A stretch of DNA of 8,123 nucleotides from Phycisphaera sp. (lineage in GTDB: Bacteria; Planctomycetota; Phycisphaerae; Phycisphaerales; Phycisphaeraceae): NCBI GenBank assembly GCA_029287335.1, contig JARFRI010000127.1:1-8123 (forward strand), given 5' to 3'. Positions 1-5,175 of the stretch are shown one piece after another; the stretch's first letter is position 1; each line of letters begins with the position of its first letter. The notes beneath the pieces are model-generated. The model ran no database searches. It was not told the DNA's origin and worked only from the letters and a program-made list of their open reading frames with translations. The position numbers and the translations under genes are program-made.

Positions 1-327
1 CTGGCTGAGCAGATCGATCCCCGCGGAGTAGATCGCGGCGACACGGACGGTGCCCTCGAGCTTCTCGCCGGTCAGGCCCAGCGAACTGACTTCACGCTCG
101 ATCTGATCGAACTGATTGAGGGTCTCGGCAGCGCCGACGAGGTAGAGCTCGCCCGCTTGGGTGAGCTCGAAGGGGCGGACCGAGCGGTCGATGAGCTTGA
201 CGCCCAGGCGACGCTCAAGCTGGCCGATGCGCTGGCTGGCGGCGGACTGGCTGATACCAAACAGCTCCGCGGCTTTTGAAAAGCTTCGGCAGCGAGCGAC
301 CTCGACGAAAAGACGGATGGTTTGCAT
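1..327 (-). CDS. LysR-family transcriptional regulator, N-terminal part (runs off the window's left edge)
   Basis: This is the DNA-binding half of a LysR-type regulator. The 109 codons present begin MQTIRLFVEVARCRSFSKAA, followed by ELFGISQSAASQRIGQLE and RRLGVKLIDRS, which is the standard LysR winged helix-turn-helix at about residues 2-60. A linker helix follows (about 60-90), and the stretch LEGTVRVAA begins the effector-binding domain. The other roughly 190 residues and the stop lie beyond base 1, so the ligand cannot be guessed. ATG at 327 is used here. In-frame GTG codons at 336 and 339 sit 7-10 bases after AGAAAGGG on the minus strand and could be the real start, adding three or four residues. 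The gene is divergent from the secreted-protein gene at 470. LysR regulators often control the divergent neighbour, so that gene is a possible target (inference only). Confidence 0.93.
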   Translation of the reverse strand, partial: MQTIRLFVEVARCRSFSKAAELFGISQSAASQRIGQLERRLGVKLIDRSVRPFELTQAGELYLVGAAETLNQFDQIEREVSSLGLTGEKLEGTVRVAAIYSAGIDLLSQ

Positions 328-339
328 CGGCCCCACCAC

Positions 340-469
340 TGGCGGACCCTTTCTATATAAGTAATGCTAATTCAATAAATACGCTCTTTTAGTATACCTG
401 ATTCCGGTAGCATTTCCATTGATCTTGACCTTTAATTAGACGGCCCCGCCCTGCTCGCTTGACGACGCC
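340..469. promoter_or_regulatory. AT-rich divergent intergenic region, probable promoters for both flanking genes
   Basis: The spacer between the LysR gene and the secreted-protein gene is clearly richer in A and T than its surroundings, especially at about 350-440 (tatataagtaatgctaattc and following). It must carry the start signals of both genes. I cannot fix a -35/-10 pair with confidence: a TTGACC occurs at 425-430 but has no good -10 at the expected distance. LysR regulators usually bind in such a spacer at interrupted dyads with a T-N11-A core. Short AT-rich matches exist here, but none stands out. Confidence 0.4.
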
Positions 470-1252
470 ATGGCTAAGAATCCACAAACCCGCGAAAAAG
501 GTTCATCTCGATTGCGATCTGGGCCCTCTTTATGCCTGTTGCTGGCGATGCTGATCGCGATGCCCGTGGCCCAGGCCCAGCAGGACCCGGCCGATCGGTT
601 GCCGGCGGCGCTGCACGAGCGGTTGGTGCCGAGGGTGACGCCGCTGAAGGGTGAGTCGCTGGTCGTTCGATCCTCGTTCATTAAGGCGATGCCCCTCCGA
701 GGTTTGGGGTTGGGGCTGTTTCAGGTCTGGCAGGCCGGGGGCGGGGTGGTTCTGGATGAGGATGAGCCGGGGTTGACCCTGCACTTTTATGCCGAGGGCA
801 TCGACGCGATGACGCTGGCGGACAAGCTCTGGGAGGGCCTGCCCAAACGGGCCAAGACGCTACAGCACCTCATCGACGAGACGATCGGCCAAGCCCGGAC
901 CAAGCGACAACCCGTCGGCCACCTCATCATCGCCGGCCACGCGGGGCTGCCGGGCTGCTCGGCCCTGGGCGGGACGATGGACGACTGCACCTTCCGCGGC
1001 CGACTCACCACCTATCAACGCCAACAACTCGCCCGCCTTCGGCCCTACCTGGCGGCGGATGCGGAAATCGAGCTGCGCCAATGCGTCACCGGCAGCGGCA
1101 AAGAAGGCCAGCGACTGCTCACTGCGATCTACGAAACCACCGGCGCGGCGACGAGCAGCTACCTGGCCGACTTCCACTTCGGCGACGCAGCGAATCACCC
1201 GCGCGTGCGCGTGGGGTCGAGGGGGTTTGAGATTGTTCGGGTCAAAAAGTGA
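470..1252 (+). CDS. Secreted protein of unknown function with a DUF4347/clan CD-like His-Cys layout
   Basis: The 260-residue product has a cleavable signal peptide: a basic N-terminus (residues 1-17), a hydrophobic core (20-33) and an AQA site, so cleavage is likely after residue 36 and the protein is exported. I do not recognise the family with certainty. The C-terminal half contains HLIIAGHAGLPG (151-162), LTTYQRQQLARLRPYL (179-194), ELRQCVTGSG (201-210) and then a TGA(A) stretch near 224-227. The order strand-GH, 'elliptical' helix, strand-C-x-T-G-S-G, helix, TGA resembles DUF4347 and, more loosely, clan CD cysteine peptidases, with His157 and Cys205 as candidate dyad. Cys163 and Cys173 could form a disulfide. 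No good Shine-Dalgarno precedes ATG 470. That start is preferred because it supplies the basic region of the signal peptide. The gene is divergent from the LysR gene and convergent with the prepilin-like gene. Confidence 0.75.
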   Translation: MAKNPQTREKGSSRLRSGPSLCLLLAMLIAMPVAQAQQDPADRLPAALHERLVPRVTPLKGESLVVRSSFIKAMPLRGLGLGLFQVWQAGGGVVLDEDEPGLTLHFYAEGIDAMTLADKLWEGLPKRAKTLQHLIDETIGQARTKRQPVGHLIIAGHAGLPGCSALGGTMDDCTFRGRLTTYQRQQLARLRPYLAADAEIELRQCVTGSGKEGQRLLTAIYETTGAATSSYLADFHFGDAANHPRVRVGSRGFEIVRVKK

Positions 1253-1262
1253 GCGATCGCTT

Positions 1263-1363
1263 GGGTGCCACACAACTGCCGCAAGGCTGCTGTGTGCGAG
1301 TTGTCGGTGAAGCATCCCAAAGTCATTCGCACACAGCTTGCCGAGCCAAGTTGTGTGGCACCC
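1263..1363. repeat. 101-bp imperfect palindrome with 15-bp perfect terminal inverted repeats
   Basis: The outer arms GGGTGCCACACAACT (1263-1277) and its exact reverse complement (1349-1363) close the element. A second pair, GCTGTGTGCGA (1289-1299) and TCGCACACAGC (1327-1337), lies inside. The centre is unpaired. It starts just after the stop of the secreted-protein gene, between convergent genes. No open frame or transposase lies inside and no obvious target duplication flanks it. It looks like a small non-autonomous element or REP-type repeat. It may form a hairpin at transcript ends but lacks the T-run of an intrinsic terminator. Confidence 0.8.
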
Positions 1364-1391
1364 GGGCACGAAACGTTAGCGAGTGGCCTTC

Positions 1392-1451
1392 TTCTCGTTC
1401 TCGTAATTCGTAATCGAACCCGATTACGATGTTCGATTACGAGAACGAGAA
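1392..1451. repeat. Second palindrome: long interrupted stem-loop between convergent genes
   Basis: TTCTCGTTCTCGTAAT (1392-1407) pairs perfectly with 1436-1451. Inside it TCGTAATCG (1408-1416) pairs perfectly with CGATTACGA (1421-1429), leaving a four-base loop (aacc) and a one-sided six-base bulge (1430-1435). That gives 25 base pairs in a 60-base element. The arms also contain short direct repeats (TTCTCG twice, CGTAAT twice). It ends 10 bases from the stop of the minus-strand prepilin-like gene and could block or terminate transcription from either side, though no U-tract follows on either strand. Confidence 0.8.
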
Positions 1452-1461
1452 CGATCGGGAA

Positions 1462-2292
1462 TCACTCCCCGCCGTGTACCGTGTCGTCGCCGGCGATGAC
1501 CATCAGCGCATCGACCCCGACGCGGCCGTTGGGGTCCGCTTCGCTGTCGAAGAGGTTGTCGGTGCCGTCGCCGAAGCGATCCGAGTGCAGCGCGCCGTTG
1601 GCGTACTTGGTCTGGAAGAATTGCGTCGTCTCGAACTGCACGTGGTTGTCGTTCCACAGCACGGAGCCGGTCCATTCGCCGGGGTCATCGCTGTGGATGC
1701 TGGCGACTTTGTTGGTTGCGTTGGTGCCGGTGTTGCGGTCGGAGAGGACGATGGCCTGTGAGTTGAGCGTCTGCTGCCACTCCTGGCCTCGGCCGGCGAA
1801 GGCGTTGTCCGGCGCTTGCCCCGCCGCGCCCTTGATGCCGAGCATGGCGTAGGAGTAGTTCTTCGTGTCGGCGTTCCACTTCACAGTCGCGGTCCCCGCG
1901 TTACCGCCCCACTCAACCGCATCCACTTCTGCCACTTCGCTGGGGCTGATCGCGTACTCGGGCGTGAAGAAGTCGTCATCGAGCAAGATCCAGAACCGCG
2001 CTTCGACGGTGTCGCCGTCGCCGGAGTTGCCGGTCATTTCTTTGCTGTTAGCAATGATGTTGCCGCGCGAATCGAAGCCGGCGAACTTGTTCTTGTTCGA
2101 GTTGGCAAAGGTCACCAGGCCCTGATGGATCCCGCGGAGCTGGGTGGAGTTCTGCATACGTCGGGCGGTGCGGCGTGAGGCGGCGTCGACCGGCACGTTG
2201 AACGACACCAGGACCATCACCAGGACGATCACGACCAACAGCTCTTGAATGGTGAACCCGGACTGACGACGGCGAGGGGTGAAACTTTGCAA
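1462..2292 (-). CDS. Prepilin-like protein with type II/IV N-terminal cleavage-methylation motif
   Basis: The product (276 residues from the start chosen here) is a pseudopilin-like surface or secretion protein. A short basic leader (MQSFTPRRRQSG) precedes the prepilin peptidase site G12|F13, with TIQ and the conserved Glu at +5 (E17). A hydrophobic helix follows at about residues 18-35 (LLVVIVLVMVLVSFNVPV). Next comes QLRGIHQGLVTFANSNKNKF (51-70), which parallels the 'NLKQIGLALHNY' block of planctomycetal DUF1559-type prepilins. Near the end, SVLWNDNHVQFE (210-221) matches their closing 'vlfaDGHV' block. I start it at TTG 2292, which has GGGAG 6 bases upstream and gives a normal 12-residue leader. 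The in-frame GTG at 2412 would place 40 unusual residues ahead of the leader and lies inside a repeat. Secretin or assembly genes are not nearby, so its machinery is elsewhere. Confidence 0.85.
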   Translation of the reverse strand: MQSFTPRRRQSGFTIQELLVVIVLVMVLVSFNVPVDAASRRTARRMQNSTQLRGIHQGLVTFANSNKNKFAGFDSRGNIIANSKEMTGNSGDGDTVEARFWILLDDDFFTPEYAISPSEVAEVDAVEWGGNAGTATVKWNADTKNYSYAMLGIKGAAGQAPDNAFAGRGQEWQQTLNSQAIVLSDRNTGTNATNKVASIHSDDPGEWTGSVLWNDNHVQFETTQFFQTKYANGALHSDRFGDGTDNLFDSEADPNGRVGVDALMVIAGDDTVHGGE

Positions 2293-2328
2293 AGTAGACT
2301 CCCGGTGAGGTGTGTGATAGATCGGTTC

Positions 2329-2358
2329 AGGATAACCGCGGATGGAGCGATCGATCAA
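2329..2358 (-). promoter_or_regulatory. Candidate sigma-70-type promoter of the prepilin-like gene
   Basis: On the minus strand TTGATC (2358-2353) and TATCCT (2334-2329) are 18 bases apart, about 35 bases upstream of the TTG start. Each matches four of six consensus bases. The spacing and position fit, but the match is modest. Confidence 0.3.
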
Positions 2359-2376
2359 CTCATTTTCGTTTTTATC

Positions 2377-2521
2377 CTCACACGAAGGCGCAAGGAAATG
2401 ATTTTTAGCCACGGATTGACACGGATCGCCACGGATTTATTGAGATCGATTGATCCGTGTCAATCCGTGTTCATCCGTGGCCCATTTGCCTTCACTTTGC
2501 GCCTTGGCACCTTTGCGTGAG
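2377..2521. repeat. 145-bp composite palindrome built on a 10-bp ATCCGTG[TG] repeat
   Basis: The left arm holds three direct copies of [CA]CACGGAT at 2409-2416, 2419-2426 and 2429-2436. The right arm holds three copies of the reverse complement at 2453-2460, 2463-2470 and 2473-2480. All are spaced exactly 10 bases apart within an arm. Outside them, CTCACACGAAGGCGCAAGG (2377-2395) is mirrored by a related GCGCCTTGGCACCTTTGCGTGAG-like stretch (2500-2521). The two arms can therefore fold back over most of the element, around a centre near 2437-2452. It occupies most of the spacer between divergent genes, so it is not a terminator. I recall similar 'CCACGGATGAACACGGAT' and 'TTTGCGCCTTTGCGTGA' strings as dispersed intergenic repeats in planctomycetes and other environmental bacteria, which I could not check. 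Confidence 0.8.
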
Positions 2522-2555
2522 CAATTCGATTCCGAAACGCCGACAATGAGGGAGT

Positions 2556-3692
2556 ATGGCCAACGCCCGACCTGTCATCGCTCACGTGCTGCACCGCCTG
2601 GACCGGGCCGGGGCGGAGGTGCTCGCCGCGGCACTGGCCCGGGACCTGCGTGATCGGTTCGAGTTTGTCTTTTTCTGTTTAGATGGGCTTGGGCCTTTGG
2701 CGGATGAACTAATCGACGACGGGTTCATCGTCGAAGCGCTGGACCGCAAGCCCGGCCTGGACCGTGGCCTCGCCAAGCGACTGCATCAGCGCCTTGCCCA
2801 TCACCGCGTCGATGTGATCCATACCCACCAGTACACGCCGTTCTTTTATAGCGCGCTGTCGCGGGGCCTGCTGCAATCATCCCCGCCGATCCTCTTCACC
2901 GAGCACGGCCGACATGTCCCGGACAACCCGTCGCTCAAGCGCCGACTCGCCAACAAGCTGCTGCTTAAACAGGCCGACCGCGTCACCGCTGTCAGCGCGT
3001 TCGTCAAACAAGCGCTCATCAAAAACGAAGGCATCCCCAGCCAGCGCATCACCGTCGTCCACAACGGCATCGACCCAGGCACTGGACCGACCGACGACGA
3101 CCGCGCTGCGGCGCGCGAGCTGCTCAGCCTCTCACCCGATCGACCTGTCGTCATGCAGGTCGCGCGCTTTCATCCTGTTAAGGACCATGCCACCGCGCTG
3201 CGTGCCTGGTCGATTGTTCATGCGCAACTGCCTGATGCGCTGCTCGTCTTCGTCGGCGATGGGCCGCAGCGCGAGAACCTCGAACAGCTCACTGCGCAGC
3301 TCGGCCTGACCGACGCGGTGCAGTTCCTGGGCAGCGTCGACAACGCGCGACAGATCATCCCCGCGGCCGACCTGTGCATGCTTACATCGCTGAGCGAAGG
3401 CCTGTCCGTCACGCTGCTCGAAGCCATGGCCGCGGGCAAGCCCATCGTCGCCACCGACGTCGGCGGCAACCCCGAACTGGTCATCCACGGCAAGACCGGC
3501 CTGCTCGCCCCGTCCCGCGATCCCGAGGCCCTGGCCGACTGCATCATGCAACTGCTGCCCAACGCCCCCTACGCCAAACTCACCCTCGGCAGCGCCGGCC
3601 GAGCACGCCTGCTGACCGACTTCACCGCCGACCAGATGCACGCCCACTATGCCCAGCACTACGAATCATTGGTCAAAGATTCACAGGCCTGA
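2556..3692 (+). CDS. GT4-family (GT-B fold) glycosyltransferase
   Basis: This 378-residue enzyme probably transfers a sugar from a nucleotide-sugar donor to a glycan or lipid acceptor at the cytoplasmic face of the membrane. Length and motifs fit family GT4. The N-terminal acceptor domain opens with VIAHVLHRLDRAGAE (7-21) and contains VIHTHQY (87-93) and FTEHG (114-118). The C-terminal donor domain has VARFHPVKD (202-210, with Arg204 and Lys209), FVGDGPQRENL (232-242), AADLCMLTSLSEG and then the E-x7-E pair Glu281/Glu289, followed by MAAGKPIVATDVGG (291-304). The donor and acceptor cannot be read from sequence. ATG 2556 directly follows GAGGGAG with only one base between, an unusually tight ribosome site. 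No better start keeps the first beta strand. The hydrolase gene follows after a short gap, so the two are likely co-transcribed and may serve envelope polysaccharide assembly. Confidence 0.93.
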   Translation: MANARPVIAHVLHRLDRAGAEVLAAALARDLRDRFEFVFFCLDGLGPLADELIDDGFIVEALDRKPGLDRGLAKRLHQRLAHHRVDVIHTHQYTPFFYSALSRGLLQSSPPILFTEHGRHVPDNPSLKRRLANKLLLKQADRVTAVSAFVKQALIKNEGIPSQRITVVHNGIDPGTGPTDDDRAAARELLSLSPDRPVVMQVARFHPVKDHATALRAWSIVHAQLPDALLVFVGDGPQRENLEQLTAQLGLTDAVQFLGSVDNARQIIPAADLCMLTSLSEGLSVTLLEAMAAGKPIVATDVGGNPELVIHGKTGLLAPSRDPEALADCIMQLLPNAPYAKLTLGSAGRARLLTDFTADQMHAHYAQHYESLVKDSQA

Positions 3693-3743
3693 CAATCGTG
3701 CCTTAGTACAATGGGAGGCATGAAGCTCAGAGGGGGCATCTTG

Positions 3744-4427
3744 TTGAACCGACGGTGGAAGAAGGCAGTCGCCTTGATCGCCTGCTGCGTGATCATCGGC
3801 GGGGCCTACGCCGGCTGGTCCATCCACCGCGCGACCGACACCACACTCGTCGATCCGATCGCGGTGCCCAGCACGGTGCAATTGCAATCCGGCGACATCA
3901 TCGTGGCCGGCGGCGTCTCGCTGCAAAGCCGAATCGTCCTGTCCATGACCGACGGCAACCGCTACTCGCATGTCGGCATGATCCATGCCACGCCCGAGGG
4001 TTTGTTCGTCATCCACGCGGCGCCGACCGGTGCGGGTGATGGTGGCATGGGCGACAAGGTCGCGCGTATCCCGTTGTCGCTTTTCTTAAGTGAGCGTGGC
4101 TACGTCGCGGTGCAGGTGATGCGCATCAAGGCACAACAAGCCGAGGCGCTGCAGCTGGCCCAAGACGCCTGCGACTATGCTTACGCCTGGACGGAGCAGA
4201 ACATCCCGTTCGACAGCCAATTCGACCTCGACGAGCAGGACACGATGTACTGCAGCGAGCTGGTCTACCTCGCGTACCGACAAGCGGGCTTGGACTGGCC
4301 TGATACAATGATCCGCTCAATTTCGACCGTCTTGAAGGACGGCCCGATCATCGCTCCCGATGCATTTACCCGGTGCGAGGCACTGGAAACCGTTTGGCAA
4401 CATTCCTCAGAAAGGGAAAAATCATGA
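3744..4427 (+). CDS. YiiX/YaeF-like permuted papain-fold (NlpC/P60-type) amidase, membrane-anchored
   Basis: The protein resembles the YaeF/YiiX permuted papain-like amidases (peptidase family C92), which carry the catalytic Cys near the C-terminus. Counting from the first in-frame ATG (3711), the key blocks are LQSGDIIVAGG (58-68), NRYSHVGMIHA (83-93, catalytic His87), LFVIHAAP (98-105) and MYCSELVYLAYRQAG (179-193, catalytic Cys181 followed by Ser-Glu). One hydrophobic segment (about 19-38) anchors it, with the catalytic domain outside. Substrates in this family are poorly known; peptide or acyl amides of the envelope are likely. I favour TTG at 3744 (227 residues) because AGAGGGGG lies 7 bases upstream and the product then begins with a basic NRRWKK before the membrane segment. 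ATG 3711, or ATG 3720 one base after GGGAGG, are alternatives. The stop overlaps the lipoprotein's start, which indicates translational coupling. Confidence 0.85.
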   Translation: MNRRWKKAVALIACCVIIGGAYAGWSIHRATDTTLVDPIAVPSTVQLQSGDIIVAGGVSLQSRIVLSMTDGNRYSHVGMIHATPEGLFVIHAAPTGAGDGGMGDKVARIPLSLFLSERGYVAVQVMRIKAQQAEALQLAQDACDYAYAWTEQNIPFDSQFDLDEQDTMYCSELVYLAYRQAGLDWPDTMIRSISTVLKDGPIIAPDAFTRCEALETVWQHSSEREKS

Positions 4428-4900
4428 AGCAACTTCTCACCGCACTGTTACTCGTTTGTTCGTTCAGCCTCGTGGGCTGCGGCGGCTCGGCCGGCCCGGG
4501 CGAAACCGTCAAGGAACTGACCTACGCCATGGAAGCCGGCGACGTCGACACCGTCAAGAAAATCGCGCCCGGCCTAGCCGGCATGATGGGTGAAGACAAG
4601 CTCAAGGGCATCGTCACCGAAGCCTCTGCCGAAGCCAAGAAAAAGGGCGGCATCAAGTCCATCGAGATCCTCGAGGAAAAAATCGATGGCGACGTCGCGA
4701 CCGTCAAGCACAAGGTCACCTGGGGTAACGGCGACGTCGAAGAAGAAGAAGGCAAGATGACCAAGAACGCCGACGGCGACTGGATCGTCAGCATGGACGA
4801 CATGGACAAGGGCAACGGCGGCGGCCCGAACATCAACATCGGCGGCGGGAGCGATGAAGACGCCGACTTCCCCGCCGACTTTGAAGTCCCCGCCGAGTAA
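4424..4900 (+). CDS. Small DUF4878-like lipoprotein with acidic C-terminus
   Basis: This 158-residue lipoprotein has a type II signal peptide: MKQLLTALLLVCSF, then the lipobox SLVGC with Cys19 as the lipidated residue. The mature part starts GPGETVKELTYAMEAGDVDT (24-43), the usual opening of DUF4878/NTF2-like lipoproteins in which a helix pair is followed by a curved sheet. The strands IKSIEILEEKIDGDVATVKH and DGDWIV fit that sheet. The tail is glycine-rich and acidic (about 130-158) and probably disordered. ATG 4424 is chosen because AAAGGGA lies at a good distance, the lipoprotein signal begins there, and it overlaps the preceding gene as ATGA. An in-frame ATG at 4373 would add 17 residues from inside the hydrolase gene and spoil the signal. 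It may act as a partner or inhibitor of the hydrolase, but only the coupling supports this. Confidence 0.85.
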   Translation: MKQLLTALLLVCSFSLVGCGGSAGPGETVKELTYAMEAGDVDTVKKIAPGLAGMMGEDKLKGIVTEASAEAKKKGGIKSIEILEEKIDGDVATVKHKVTWGNGDVEEEEGKMTKNADGDWIVSMDDMDKGNGGGPNINIGGGSDEDADFPADFEVPAE

Positions 4901-4930
4901 GCACCGCTTACCGCAACACAAGACACACCG

Positions 4931-4958
4931 AAACCCACGCCTTGTGCGTGGGTTTTTT
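4931..4958 (+). terminator. Rho-independent terminator after the glycosyltransferase-hydrolase-lipoprotein unit
   Basis: AAACCCACGC (4931-4940) and GCGTGGGTTT (4946-4955) form a perfect 10-bp stem around a five-base loop (CTTGT), and six T residues (4953-4958) close it. It lies 30 bases after the lipoprotein stop. It is the clearest terminator in the window and defines the end of that transcription unit. Confidence 0.93.
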
Positions 4959-5027
4959 CATGCGTGAACGTCCTTCTCAAGGCCCGCACCCGCATCACGC
5001 CGATACACTCCTAAGACCTGCCTTGCT

Positions 5028-5152
5028 CCCTCTCCCTCCCAGGGAGAGGGCTGGGGTGAAGGTCCAGCGTGATCCTCACGAAGAAATACAAAACAAGCCT
5101 TGGTCGGTCAAACGCCCGACCCTCATCCCCCGCCTTCTCCCTAAAGGGAGAA
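5028..5152. repeat. Pair of opposed hairpin repeats (BIME-like)
   Basis: Unit one is CCCTCTCCCT-CCC-AGGGAGAGGG (5028-5050), a perfect 10-bp stem, followed by CTGGGGTGAAGGTC. Unit two is the same design reversed: GACCCTCATCCCCCGCC (5118-5134), then TTCTCCCTAAAGGGAGAA (5135-5152). The tails 5049-5064 and 5118-5134 are themselves complementary, so the two units can also pair with each other across about 55 bases. The core 'GGGAGAGGG-GGGGTGA' is a pattern I recall as a dispersed intergenic repeat in many bacteria. It fills most of the gap between the terminator and dacB, and no gene is visible in 4960-5175. Confidence 0.8.
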
Positions 5153-5175
5153 AGTGCCCAAGCCACGCCTAAGCC

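Noticed and set aside
1265..1852. Plus-strand open frame of 195 codons crossing the repeats and the prepilin-like gene
   Set aside because: It begins inside a palindrome, runs antisense to a well-supported gene and encodes no recognisable domain.
2293..2412. A 40-residue N-terminal extension of the prepilin-like protein starting at GTG 2412
   Set aside because: The start lies inside the palindromic repeat, would put an odd hydrophilic tail before the leader, and TTG 2292 has a better ribosome site.
1263..2521. CRISPR array or tandem repeat locus
   Set aside because: The repeats are inverted pairs, few in number and without regular spacers. No cas gene is present.
3768..3791. Lipobox LIAC in the YiiX-like protein, which would make it a lipoprotein
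   Set aside because: Only a few hydrophobic residues precede the Cys and the hydrophobic stretch continues well past it, which fits a membrane anchor instead.
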